Shown here piece by piece: positions 10,260-21,600 of a DNA stretch of 64,000 nucleotides (position 1 is the stretch's first letter; every line of letters starts with the position of its first letter). A model generated the notes under the pieces. That model saw nothing but the letters and a program-made list of their open reading frames with translations. It was not told the origin of the DNA and did no database searches. Origin of the DNA: Stomoxys calcitrans (taxonomy: Eukaryota; Arthropoda; Insecta; Diptera; Muscidae); contig NC_081555.1 in the NCBI RefSeq assembly GCF_963082655.1, positions 148,081,551 through 148,145,550 of the forward strand, in the 5' to 3' direction. Position numbers and translations under genes: made by a program.

Positions 10260-11998
10260 AATGCACCATTCCATGCATAGAATGTATGGGGTTCGCATTA
10301 CACTTAAGTATAGCGTAATAAGACTGGCATATTTGTTGTGGAAAAAGATAGGTAGAGGTTAAACAGTGCCGGAGATATCAAACCGCCTTGAGGAACTCCC
10401 TGTTTCACTCTACGATGCTACGATTTCTTATCCCTAAATTCCACATATGACTGGCGACCACACAGATAATTCGCAACCCGGCGTATCAGGCCTGGCTAAA
10501 GGGACGTATTGGCGATGTCCTCAAATAGTCGAATAGTGTCGAATGCCTTCGATAGGTCCAGTGCCACGAGGACCGTTATATCACATGGCCTGGGCTGATT
10601 GAAGCCACGGCAAATGTGTGCGGTGATGGCATGCAAAGCAGTTGTTGTGCTATGCAGTCTTCGAAATCCATGCCGATGCTTCGGCGAATGGAAATTCTCC
10701 AACGAGTCTCGGGAGGAGTAATGCCTCAAGCGTTTTGGCTACTGGTGAGAGAAGGAAGATTGGTCTGTACGATTTCCCAAATTCGGGTCCTCTCCAGGCT
10801 TTAGTAGCGGGATCACTCTGCCCATTTTCCACACATTCGGAACTATAAGGGTGTTTAAAGACAAGTTGAGGATATTAGTAGATAGATAAGTAGATCCAGA
10901 TTCTTCAGCATCAGTGTAGAGATTCCGTCGGGGCACAATGCCTTGGATCATATGGCGCCACGGATGACATTTGTAACTTCGGCCACGGTAAATTGTGATG
11001 GCTGCTCATCGGCTCGGAAACCGCGGATGCGACGAATGGCCTTGCCCTGTCACTCTCGGGATGCACAATGAATTTACGATTACGTCGCCAAAAGTGGCTG
11101 TCATCCCGTCTACTGGGGTTCGAGAGTGACTTAACAGTAGACCACAGCTTGCCTTAACCGGTGCCTGAGTTACACTGCTCCAAGTGTTCCATCCACAAAT
11201 CCGTTTACGTTCGTTGACTATCCTGTTTACTTCCAGATTCAGCTTGCTGATTATGGGGTTATTGGGGTCCATACAACGAATCCCATCACGCTCGTCTGCG
11301 AATACCACTGCCTGCGCCGGGAAATTTGGCCGCACTTGGGGTATTCGATCCGCTGGTATAAATCGAGCGGCTGCTGCGTTAATGATGTCTCGGAATTTCT
11401 TCTCGGAAACTAGTACATCCGAGGGTGGTGGCAGTTCACTGAAGCGGCGATGGGTATACTCTCTGAAGCCAGCCCAATCGACCTTCTTCTGATTGATAAA
11501 TGTCCGGCCCTCACCATGGGGAGAATTATGGGAAGGTGGTCTGACCCCAAAGAGATGTCGGCTTGCCAGGATGCGTCACTCTGGAGATCAGGGGATGTAA
11601 TGGAAATGTCTGGCGAGCTGATGCACCTCTTTGTAATCCATGTGGGGGCATCCCCATTCACCGTGCAAAACGTGGAGCCTTCAATCTGCTCTGCCAAAGC
11701 TATGCCACGCTGGTCGTTACCTAGGGGGGAGAATGGCATGAAGTGTGATGCGCATTTAAGTCGCCTAGAACCAGGCGATTACGGCCAGATAGTAACCCAC
11801 TTATATCGGGGTTGTAAGCTTGGCCATTAATTGGGACACAGCTACCAACCGGCGGTATGTACACGTTGTATAGCTCTATTTCGGCAGTACCAGACCTGAC
11901 TGCTATCCGCATCCACTCCATGTAGCGGTCACTAGCGTCAGGCGCAGGCGAGATGAGTCTATACTGCACGGAATGGTGTATTACCAAGGCCAACACGT
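10260..11998 (-). pseudogene. LINE endonuclease and reverse transcriptase, inverted segment
   Basis: Read on the minus strand from 11996, this is the front half of the Jockey-like ORF2. The apurinic-type endonuclease comes first (ALVIHHSVQYRLISPAPDAS, VLGDLNAHH, then SSPDISITSPDL and LGSDHLPIIL). The first part of the reverse transcriptase follows (WKMGRVIPLLKPGEDP, LDLSKAFDT, and VKQGVPQGG encoded near 10390). Frameshifts and stops interrupt it at several points. The YADD catalytic box expected next is not found before similarity is lost at about 10330-10260. Its orientation is opposite to the 3' part that begins at 11999. Confidence 0.85.
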
Positions 11999-12715
11999 GT
12001 GATGCGCATTTGTGACACGCAGTGGAATAATAGTCAGATCTGTCAGAATGCCGCCCTCCGAACTGCGACGGGCTGTCTCCTCAGTTCTCATGTGGACCAC
12101 CTCCATCAGGAGACAAAGATCCTACCAGTGCGAAGACATAACTACATGCTGTCTAAGCAATACCTTTTGGGCTGTTATCGCAGAAACCATCCAAATCACC
12201 ATCTTGTGGGTAGATATCTACCGCCCAGAAGCCTTAAGGTAGATCTACACGATCTAGAGCGTGAGGTTCAGCGCTACAAGAGAGAACCTCTAGATCAAGC
12301 GGTATATCATGCGGGTCTAGACAACATTCATGCATACACGGTAGCAGATGCGATAAATAGCTACCAGGTGAATATCGTCCTTGGAGAACGACCGCCTTCA
12401 GTTGCACCTGAAGAAATTGATCCCCCCCGGCAAACCAGAGTAGTTCTGGCTCAATTACGTTCCGGCAATTGCAGCCGCCTCAATTCTTACAGAGCAAGGA
12501 TTAATGCAGAAGTGCAAGACGTATGTCCCGATTGTTACCAAAGACCGCACGATGCACGTCACCTGTTTAACTGCCCAGACAGACCCACTCAACTCAGACC
12601 CAGATCTCTGTGGACTACCCCATCTTAGTCGCAGAGTTTCTGGGTCTTGACACTCAAGAGAATCAAGCAGATGAAAGATAGAACACTACAAACTGCTGCA
12701 ACAACAACCTTCAAT
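11999..12715 (+). pseudogene. LINE C-terminal region and tail, direct segment
   Basis: Plus-strand 3' part of the same LINE family. It reads TQWNNSQICQNAALRTATG, then VRRHNYMLSKQYLLGCYRR, LAQLRSGNCSRLNSYRARI and the zinc-type CPDCYQRPHDARHLFNC. Near 12613 a small deletion shifts the frame just before the usual end (LDTQ..NQAD); the ancestral stop is around 12680. The CAACAACAA tail lies at about 12698-12712. It abuts the inverted front half at 11998/11999, the layout expected from twin-primed reverse transcription. Confidence 0.85.
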
Positions 12716-12889
12716 TGAGCCCCATATTGACAAGAACTCCTATATGTCTCTTTAAAGGAGTTTTGAAGTTGAAGCGTTCCCCTAGGCACTTGAAACCAAG
12801 TGCTGGTATCATTTTCGTATTATACTCTCCAATACCTTTCTTTTGATATCCATATTGTCTCGATAGTTTTACTTTTGTCTTTGGGTTTT
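12716..12889 (+). mobile_element. Second-family (Helitron-like) fragment
   Basis: Carries the diagnostic phrases TTGAGCCCCATATTGACA, GTATTATACTCTCCAATACC and TTTTGATATCCATATTGTCT. It is truncated on both sides by the LINE tail and a mini-me tail. Confidence 0.7.
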
Positions 12890-14079
12890 TATACCCACCA
12901 GGATGGTGGGGGTGTACTAATCTAGTCATTCCGTATGCAACACCTCGAAATACTCGTCTAAGACTCCATAAAGTATGTATATTCTTGACGTCTCGACATT
13001 CTAAGTCGGTCTAGCCATGTTCGTCTGTCGAAATCACGATAGCGGTGGAACGCGTAAAGCTAGCCGCTTGAAATTTTGCGCAGATACTTAATATTGATGT
13101 AGGTCATTGGGGATTGCAAATAGGCCATATGGGTTAAGATTTAGATATAGCTGCCATATAAATCAATCTCCCGGTTTGATTTCTTGAGCCCTTACAAGCC
13201 GCAATTTTTGTCTGATTTGGTTGAAATTTTTGCACGTAGTATTCTGTAATGACTTCCAACAACTGTGCCAAGTACGGTCCAAATAGGTCTTCAACCTCAT
13301 ATAGCTCCCATATAAACCGATCTCCCGATTTGACTTCTTGAGCCCTTACAAACTGCAATTTTTTCCGATTTGCCTGAAATTTTGTACGTGGTGTTTTGCT
13401 AAAACTTCCAACAACTGTACCAAGAACGGTCCGAATCGATCTATACCCTGCTATAGCTCCCATATAAACCGATATCCCGATTTGACTTCTTGAGCCCTTA
13501 CAAGACGCAATTTTTTCCGATTTGCCTGAAATTTTGTACGTGGTGTTTTGTTAATACTTTCATCAAATGTGCAAAGTACGGTTCGAATCGATCTATACCC
13601 TGCTATAGCTCCATATAAACCGGTCTCCCGATTTGACCTCTTGAGTCCTCACAAGTCGCAATTTTAATCCGATTTGGCTGAAATTTTGCATGTAGTGTTT
13701 TGTTATGACTTCCAACCACTGTGCCAAGTACGGTCCCAATTGGTCTATAATCTGATAAAGCTCCCATATAAACCGATCTCCCGATTGGACTTCTTGAGCC
13801 CTCACAAGCCGCAATTTTTGTTCGATATGGCATGCAGTCTTTTGTTATGACTTCCAACCACGGTGCCAAGTACGGTCCAAATCGGTCTATAACTTGATAT
13901 AGCTCCTATGTTAACCGGACTCTCGATCATCTTTGTTCGATTCCTAGAAGCTTTAATTTTTGCTGGTTTGACAGAAGTTTGGCCCTTCAGATAAATTTAT
14001 TTTGTATACATTTTTAGCAGAATCCATGGTGGTGGGTTCCCAAGGGTCGGCCCGACCAAACTTAGCACTCTTTTACTTT
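12890..14079 (-). mobile_element. Mini-me/DINE-1-like element, complete, C-type units
   Basis: Both ends are present. The minus-strand head is at 14079-14020 (AAGTAAAAGAGTGCTAAG, a decayed GTCGGGCCGAC palindrome, then CCACCACCATGG). The tail is at 12890-13080 (TATACCCACCAGGATGG hairpin, TA-rich spot, core, degenerate GTCY run). Between them lie about six units of 152-153 bp built on CTCCCATATAAACCGATCTC, CTTGAGCCCT and TTTTGTTATGACTTCCAA. It is non-coding. Confidence 0.85.
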
Positions 14080-14269
14080 CTTTTTCAAAACGATCCATTT
14101 CGAGTTATTTTTCCCCGTAAAGATCACTTTTGTAAGAATCGCAAACGAAAAAATAGTTGAATAGCGGCGGCAAAAATCGAATTGAAACTAAATCCATTTC
14201 GACTTCTTCTGACTTTTGACTCCAAAGTCGATTATTCGACTTTTTTAAAACAGTAAAAAAAAATGTATA

Positions 14270-15250
14270 GGACTTGAACGCCGTGCCAGTAGCATGGACC
14301 ACATCAACCTCTGAGTATGATCTAAACATATTTGAATGCAGCTGCCACATAGGCCTATTTTTCCGATTGTAGGCATTGAACGCACAAAAGATGCGTTTCC
14401 TACAAAAAATTTACGCTCGTACCAGTCACAGACAATATCTGAACTTACACCCTTCTGAAATTTGTAGCAGTGAGACCCGATTTTTTTTCGACTTGTTACT
14501 ACTTTTTCAACTTGTTGACTTTTTTCGACTTTTCGGCTTCAAAGTCGATTATTCGTCATTTTTAAACAGTAGAAGTCGACTTCGACTTTTTTACACAAAA
14601 AGCCGATTAATCGATAAGTCAAAAGTCGACTTTTAGATCCCTATTTTCGACCCTACAAACTACTTAATTTATATAGGATCTAGACATGTTTGTGCTTCTG
14701 TTCGATGAAATCACTCTACAGCCTTACATTCAAAGATGCCCTATACCTTGACGTAGAACCCTTTATAGCGATCTCTCGATGATAAATCTTGAATTCAAAA
14801 AGTCGTAATTTTTCCCCGATTTTAATGAACATTCGTGCCGAGTTTGGGTAAAGCTGTTTCCCGATTTGTAGGATTTGAGCTCAGAAATGCACTTTTTCCA
14901 AAGCGCTGTGCCGGGGGTCCATGCAATCGATCCCTCAACGTCTGAGTATGGACCAGATCGAACCATATTTGCATGTAGTTGCCACATAGGCCTGTTTGTC
15001 TGATTGAAGGCATTGAACGCACAAAGCGCCGTTTTCTACCTGAGTATGGACCAGATCTAACCAAATTTGCATGTAGTTGCCACTTAGGCATGTTTATCTG
15101 ATTGCACGCATTGAACGCACAAAGCTGCGTTTTCTACCCAAAATTTACGCCATTTGGAAGAGATCCCTTAACACTTGTGCTAGTAACAGTCAATATTTGA
15201 ACTTATGCCCTCTCTCCTGAAATTTGTACCCCTTGTTACAGTATTTGGCC
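14270..15250 (+). repeat. Low-copy repeat related in layout to mini-me units
   Basis: Blocks sharing CATTGAACGCACAAA, GTATGGACCAGATC and GTTGCCACATAGGCC recur at 14300-14480, 14940-15040 and 15040-15240, with one clear 98 bp step (14946 to 15044). The phrases echo mini-me units (TATGGACCGATT, GCTGCCATATA) at low identity. Between them, 14475-14645 is dense in TCGACTTTT and its variants. 14080-14269 holds nothing recognisable beyond similar GACTTTT motifs. Confidence 0.55.
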
Positions 15251-15582
15251 CCGTCGGTCGAATCCAAGGTTTTGTTCTGCACTTTCTTTGACATTTTTTG
15301 TTAAGGGAAAATTTCTTGAAAATTTTGTCTTTGGGAACATTTCTTGATTTTCAGTTGGGTTTTACTGTCCTGGTTTTTTCCTGTTATTATTCTTGAATCA
15401 CTTACACTTGAGAAGCATTGCGCCAAGATTTTTTTTGTTTTTTTTTTGGAATTAACATATTTGCTTTTCACTCGCATATTTATGCATTTTTTGAATATTT
15501 AATACTCGTATTCACCATTGCATGCAGCATGTATTTGAGAATGAATGTGGCTCATGTCTGTTATTTACTCTTTGATTTGCAG

Positions 15583-15726
15583 ATTGTAGCACTTCGCAAA
15601 CAAATCGAAACACTATTACAAAATCAAATTAGCGACTCGGGAGGCGGCACTGGCAGAGCAAGTGGCAGTGGCAGTGTTGTTGGAGGCGGTGGCGGCGCTT
15701 CAGGCAGTGGACGCACATCAAAAACG
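15583..15726 (+). CDS. Gmap: GMAP-210/Gmap-like golgin, second coding exon
   Basis: 48 codons between a TTTGCAG acceptor and an ACG|GTAAGC donor, phase 0 on both sides. Joined to exon 1 the protein continues DKEVE-IVALRKQIETLL, a regular heptad pattern as expected for a golgin coiled coil. A glycine/serine-rich low-complexity linker follows (SDSGGGTGRASGSGS, then VVGGGGGASGSG). The frame agreement and heptads make this a real exon. The linker is not a feature I know from vertebrate GMAP-210. No following exon is recognisable within the window. Confidence 0.7.
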
Positions 15727-16414
15727 GTAAGCTCTTCCTTTTTCTTCAAGTTTTGCATAAATTATTCAAATCCATGCAACGCCACAGACTGAGATGACGC
15801 CATGACTTTGTGACCAATCGACAGACTGAAAAAAATGAAGAAAAAATCCAAGCCACACCATGGAGACTTTATTTGGATTTGTCTATGCCATCGTTCTACA
15901 GAGCATACATGAAAATAGTGGAGATTGTGTATATTTCCGGATGGTTTTGTGATGCATTATTTAAACACAACCTACATACGGTTATGTTTGAACAAAAAAG
16001 GACACCCAACCAAAATTCAACAAAAAAACCTCAACTTTTACCTGGGCTCGAAGTGTGCATAAATATTTACACTTTGATAATGAACCACAACAAAAAATGA
16101 AAAAAAAAAACGAAATATCAACAGCGCCGATATGTAGTTCATCTTGCGTGGCATACACTCGCACACACTCCTCCCCGTGCGCACCTACTGATAAATGTAC
16201 AATAATTTCAAACATGGGGATTATCTTTTCTTATCAGTGTATGATATGGAGTTTTTGTTTTCTTTCACTGAAATACCTACCTACCTACCTATATGGAATT
16301 TATAAAAATATAAAACAGGGGTCTCTAAGGGTGTTATGTGAGTCTAGGCTAGTAGCCTTAGAATTCAGGGGAAACTAATTTTTTAAAATGAAGGGGAGGC
16401 TAAAATTGGGTTTT
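15727..16414. other. Unique intronic sequence
   Basis: AT-rich sequence with homopolymer A runs and short tandem CTAC (about 16273-16288). No repeat family or coding content is recognised. Confidence 0.5.
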
Positions 16415-17121
16415 TGTTGTTGTTGTTGTAACCACATTTTCATGTGGAGATGGCGATCCTTGTCAAGCTCCTTTAGGGGAGCAAGCTCGTTACGGACCGA
16501 TCGCTGCGAGGTTATTTAAAGTCGCCAATAACTCGCCTTGTCATAGCGAGCATCGTAGCCTTGTCATAGCGCATTTGTGCAAGAGCCGGTGCCATCCGAC
16601 CTCTCACTGAGACTCTCTGGTCGATATCGCTGATTGTCCGCGACTGCAGTTACAGCTACTCCGGATGCAGAATTTCACTATCCGCAACCTGTGGACGTGG
16701 CCGGTAGCTCGCAGCTAAGCTTCTCGTGACAGCACACAGATCGGACCTCAATGTTCCAGCTTGTGTGGTGCTCACAGCTATCCCTTGCCGGGTTTTTTGC
16801 TGTGGTGCTTAATTTTTTAGTTTCAGAACTAAGTTCTGTTTTATATCAAAATCTAGGAACTCTGCAATTTGGAAGGGTTGCGTTTAGGTTAGCTTAGTTT
16901 AAGTAAGCTCGCAGCTAAGCTTCTTATGATAGCAATGAACACCCAAATATCGGACCTCAATGTTCCAGCTTGTGTGGTGCTCACAGCTATCCCTTGCCGG
17001 GATTTTTGCTGTGGTGTCTTCATGCTTAATTTGTTAGCTTCAGAGCTAAGTTCTGCTATACGTCAAAATCTACGAACTCTGCAATTTGAAAGGGGTGCGT
17101 TTAGGTTAGCTTAGTTTAAGT
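16415..17121 (-). mobile_element. Probable LINE 3' end with a 200 bp tandem duplication
   Basis: On the minus strand this ends in CAACAACAACAACAA (16415-16431 on plus), like other LINE tails. The stretch TTATTTAAAGTCGCCAATAACTC to about 16680 recurs at 41133-41300, so it is a dispersed repeat. From 16707 a unit starting GCTCGCAGCTAAGCTTCT is repeated at 16907, period 200. Both units contain CCTCAATGTTCCAGCTTGTG and GTTTAGGTTAGCTTAG. No protein domain was identified, so the LINE call is an inference from the tail. Confidence 0.5.
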
Positions 17122-17462
17122 AAGGTTTCTAGCCGCTTCCCTCGGGCTACTTAGGCCCATTTGCAAATCAACAGATCGGTCTATATGTCAGCCATATCCA
17201 AACGTGAACCGATCTGGGCTACACTTGTCGGGGATGTTGAGAGGACTAACAAAATTCCAAAATTCACTGCGCTTAATTTCAGTGATAGGGTAAAAATTGT
17301 TCGCTTTATGAGGCCCGTACCTTCAATCGGGAGATTGGTCCATGTAATTCAAATGTGGTCCGATCTAGACTATTCTCAGCATGGAAGTTGAGGGGCCTTA
17401 ACCTTTGAATAGCTTAAAATTAGCAAATTTTGTTGAAAATTATGTAATTTTTATACCCACCA
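17122..17462 (+). mobile_element. Degenerate A-type mini-me fragment
   Basis: Contains AGATCGGTCTATATGTCAGC, AACCGATCTGGGC and ATTTTTATACCCACCACCATGG. About two diverged 153 bp-class units are present. Its end is overrun by the LINE tail at 17463. Confidence 0.6.
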
Positions 17463-17870
17463 CCATGGTTGTTGTTGTTGTTGTTGTAGCAGTTTGTAGT
17501 GTTCTTTCATTCGTCTGCTTGATTCTGTTGAGTGTCAAGACCCAGGAACTCTGCGACTAAGATGGGGTGCGTCCACAGGGATCTAGGTCTGAGTCGAGTG
17601 GGTCTGGCCGGGCAGTTAAACAGGTGACGTGTATCGTGCGGTCCCTGGTTACAATCGGGACTTACATTTTGCACGTCGGCATCAATCCTAGCTCTGTAGG
17701 AATTGAGGCGGCTGCATCTGCCGGAACGTAATTGAGCCAGAACTACTGTGGTTTGCCGGGGGAGGTCGATTTCTTCGGGTGCAATGGGTGGCGGTCGTTC
17801 TCCAAGGGTAACATTCACCCCGGAGCCGTTTACGGCATCTGCTACCGTCAAACTTGTTTTAGTGTCGTGC
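17463..17870 (-). mobile_element. Jockey-like LINE 3' fragment (copy 3)
   Basis: Starts on plus with GTTGTTGTTGTTGTTGTTG (the CAA tail, 17468-17488). The minus-strand frame gives GVNVTLGERPPPIAPEEIDL, VVLAQLRSGRCSRLNSYRAR, a zinc-type C..C..H..C (its first cysteine changed, SPDC), and LVAEFLGLDTQQNQADE up to the stop. It is cleaner than the copy at 6.1 kb. Similarity ends near 17870, so it is strongly 5'-truncated. Confidence 0.85.
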
Positions 17871-18560
17871 TTACATCGTAGACACATTGTCGCGTTATAA
17901 GTACGACCTACCAATATATGGCCCTTTAAGCCTCCACACCTAATATGGTTGAAAAGCCTTCCAACCAAAGACGAAACGCGTTCCAGTGGTTGGTGTCTTG
18001 TGATCTCTGGCTTTCCTTTTCCATAGCAAAAATCTCCGACTATTAAGCCATTTAGAGACCTAAAGAGAAACAAACGGAAAAAACCTTATTTTAAACGAAA
18101 GGCAATATGTTTGCTTTGTAATAGCATTCGCAATTTCGTTTGGCACCATACAAACTCATTGGTAGGATCTGCCAATCTCAATGATGGTCGTACGTCAAAA
18201 CATTCTGAGTACGATTATGCTAGAAAATGTCAAACTTTTCAATGGAAATGTAAGATTGCACCTGCCAATACTTGGTATTGCCTAGGCCAGAAACTTATAT
18301 AGCAGCCCTCGTAGTCATGCAAAACTTAACAAATCGTATGGCATACGTTTCTGCTCTTTGTAGCATAGCAGTCACTAAACCTTCCGGTCCCGACTACTTT
18401 CCCTTCTGTTATTATGTCTTCAATCAAGGGCAGTGACTAGGTACTGTGCGGTATCAAAAGGTCTTCGATAGTATCCGGGTACGTAAACCCTCGGCTATGC
18501 CTGAGCACGAAGATGATTGAGTGTGGCAGAGCTAGACATCATCCAACTTTCGTTGTCTGA
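17871..18560. other. Unassigned sequence
   Basis: Not similar to the listed repeats apart from isolated words. Open frames of about 60 codons on both strands have no recognisable features. Confidence 0.45.
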
Positions 18561-19185
18561 ATGCTGCCTAAGACATTTGTCGAGTTCTTTTCCCGGTATC
18601 TCTTTTTAGGCAAAAAAAAGGATAAAAGAAAATAATTGCTATGCTATTGTAGACCATAGTAGAAGTCATTAGGTAAAATTTCAGCCAAATCGAATAAGAA
18701 TTGAGCCCTCTAGTGGCTCAAGAAATTAAGATTCAAGATCGGTTTATATAGCAGCTATATCAGCTTATGGATCGATTTCGACCACACTCAGCATAGTTGT
18801 TGGAAGTCATAACAAAACACCTTATGCAAAATTTTTGCCAAATCGGATGAGAATTGTACTTCTAAGGGCTCAAGATCCAAGATCGGTTTATATAGCAGCT
18901 ATATCAAAACTTAAACCGATATGGCCCATTTACAATCCCAACCGACCTTCGCTAATAGGAAGTATTTGTGCAAATTTTCAAGCGGCTAGCTTTACTCCTT
19001 CGAAAGTTAGCGTGCTTTCGACAGACAGACGGACGGACAGACATGTCTAGATCGACTTTAAATGTCATGACGATCAACAATAAATACACTTTATGGGGCC
19101 TTAGACGAATTTTTCGAGGAGTTACAAACAGAATGATGAAATTAGTATGCCCCCATCCCATGGGGGAGGGTATAATAAGCATCGA
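18561..19185 (+). mobile_element. Mini-me element, C-type, head truncated
   Basis: Begins within the head-proximal block (CATTTGTCGAGTTCTTTTCC). Three to four units follow, then the intact tail: hairpin TCGAAAG..CTTTCGA at 19000-19021, GACAGACAGACGGACGG run, core, and the terminal CCCCATCCCATGGGGGAGG hairpin ending near 19185. The segment GACCATAGTAGAAGTCATT (18652-18670) is an uninterrupted counterpart of the MITE insertion site at 25401. Confidence 0.85.
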
Positions 19186-19364
19186 AAAATAATAGGAAAC
19201 ATAGAGTGACTATACTCCCGAATTTATGATGGGCTATAGCAATTTCAGAAATGCATCCCCACCTAACAGGTACAGATCGAAGATGGATCTGAAATAGAAT
19301 AGAACGAGAGTTTTGAATATAATGCCACCCCAGCATAGTGTCCCGAGCAGATATTCAGGGGCAG

Positions 19365-21600
19365 TTCTCTTCAATTACAAAAAGGTGTTAAGTTCGGCCG
19401 GGCCAAACTTTGGATACCCACCACCTCGGGTATATATGCAAACCACCTTTTGTCATAATCCGGGGACAAATGCATACAAGTATGCTCCCATAGCAGCTTT
19501 ATCGAAATATGATCCGATTTGGACCAAATTCGACACGGATATTGAGAGACACTGTTAAATTTTGTAGAACAAAATATTGGTCTTTTTGGTAGCCATATCC
19601 AAATCTGGACCGATCTGGGCCAATTTAAAGAACGATGACGAAGGGCCTAGCACAACTCGCTGTCCCAAATTTTGGCAAAATCGGACTATAAATGCGCCTT
19701 TTATGGGCCCAAGACCTTATATCGAGAGATCGGTCTATATGGCAGCTATATCCAAATCTGGACCCACCACAAATCACTGTCCCAAATTTCGGCGAAATCT
19801 GACAATAAATGAGCCTTTAATATGCCCAAGACCCTAAATCTAAAGATCGGTCTCTATGGCAGCTACATCCAAATCTGGACCGATCTGTGCCATATTGCAG
19901 AAGTATGTCGAGGGGCTTAAGTTAACTCACTGTCCCAAATTTCGGCGACGTCGGATACTAAATGCGCCTTTTATGGGCCCATGGCCTTAAATCGGGAGAT
20001 CGGACTATATGGCAGCTATATCCAAATTTGGACTGATCAAATTGAAAAAGGATGTTGACTGGCTTAACACAACTCATTGTCCTAAATTTCGGCGAAATCT
20101 GACATTAAATGCGCCATTTATGGACGCAAGACCTTAACTCGAGAGATCGGTCTATATGGCAGCTATATCCAAATCTCGACCGATCTGGGCCAAATTGAAG
20201 AAAGATGTTGACTGGCTTAACACAACTCATTGTCCCAAATTTCAGCAAAATCGGACAATAAATGCGCCTTTTATGGGCCCCGGAACTTTAAATCAAGAGA
20301 TCGGTCTATATGGCAGCTATATTCAAATCTGGACCAATCTGGGCCAAATTGAAGAAGGGTGTCGAAGGGCCTAGTACAAATCACTGTCCCAAATTTCGGC
20401 GAAATCTGACAATAAATGAGCCTTTTATGGGCCAATGGCCTTATATCGAGAGATCGGTCTATATGGCAGCTATATCCAAATCTGGGCCGATCTGGGCCAA
20501 ATTGAAGTAAGAAGACGAAGGGCCTAACACAACTCATTGTTCCAAATTTCGGGGAAATCTGACAATAAATGAGCCTTTAATATGCCCAAGACCCTAAATC
20601 TAGAGATCGGTCTATATGGCAGCTATATCCAAATCTGGACCGATCCGAGCCAAATTTAAGAAGAATGTTGAAGGGCCCAACACAACTCCCTATCCCGAAT
20701 ATCGGCGAAATCGGAAAATAAATGCGCCTTTTATGGGCCCATGACCTTAAATCGAGAGATCGGTCTATATGGCAGCTATATCCAAATCTGGGCCGATTTG
20801 GCTCAAAAATGAAGAAGAATGTCGAGTGGCCAAACACAACTCACTGTCCCAAATTTTGGCAAAATCGTACAATAAATGTGGCCTTTGTGGGCCCAAGACC
20901 TTAAATCGAAACATCGGTCTATATGGCAGCTATATCCAAATCTAGACCGATCTGACCCAGATTGAAGAAGAATGTCGAGTGGCCAAACACAACTCACTGT
21001 TTCAAATTTCAGCAAAATCGGATAATAAATGCCCCTTTTATGGGGCCAAGACCCTAAATCGGTGGATCGGTCTATTTGGCAGCTATACCCAATTTTGAAC
21101 CGATCTGGGCCAAATTGAAGAAAAATGTCGAGTGGCCTTACACAACTCATTGTCCCAAATTTCAGCAAAATCGGGTAATAAAAGTGGCTTTTATGGGCCT
21201 AAGACTCTTAATTGGTGGATCGGTCTATATGTCAGCTATACCCAATTTTGAACCGATCTGGACCAAATTGAAGAAAAATGTCGAGTGGCCTAACACAACT
21301 CACTGTCTCAAATTTCAGCAAAATGGGGTAATAAATGTGGCTTTTATGGGCCTAAGACCCTAAATCGGCGGATCGGTTTATATGGGGGCTATATGAAGAT
21401 AAAGTCCCATATAGCCCATCTTCGAACTTAACCTGGTTATGAACAAAAAAAACGAATCTGTGCAAAATTTCAGCTCAATAGCTCTATTTTTAAAGACTGT
21501 AGCGTGATTTCAACAGACAGACGGACGGACATGGCTAGACCATCTTAGATTTTTACGCTGATCAAGAACATATATACTTTATAGGGTCGGAAATGGACAT
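19365..21600 (+). mobile_element. Mini-me-like element with A-type 153 bp array
   Basis: The head at 19383-19440 reads AAGTTCGGCCGGGCC then ATACCCACCACC. About eleven tandem units follow; the anchor GGCAGCTATA lies at 20312, 20465, 20618, 20771, 20925 and 21078 (a GTC variant at 21231), steps of 153-154. One unit is shortened to 117 bp (19741 to 19858). The A-type consensus includes GATCGGTCTATATGGCAGC, GGGCCAAATTGAAGAA and CACTGTCCCAAATTTCGG. The tail at 21480-21600 has CAGACAGACGGACGGACATG. Open frames within it reflect the multiple-of-three period. 19186-19364 is unassigned. Confidence 0.85.

Larger units (their letters stand above)
8821..15582 (+). other. First intron of the Gmap-like gene (6.76 kb)
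   Basis: Donor GTAAGT at 8821 and acceptor TTGATTTGCAG ending at 15582 join two phase-0 exons. Unique sequence fills 8821-10259, apart from a small inverted scrap of SINE 3' end (about 10012-10052: AAAATTTTGCCCATGGAC, TTCCATAAGGAACAG) and a CAACAACAA tract at 10085-10106. The remainder is LINE, mini-me and a low-copy repeat, listed separately. Confidence 0.7.
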
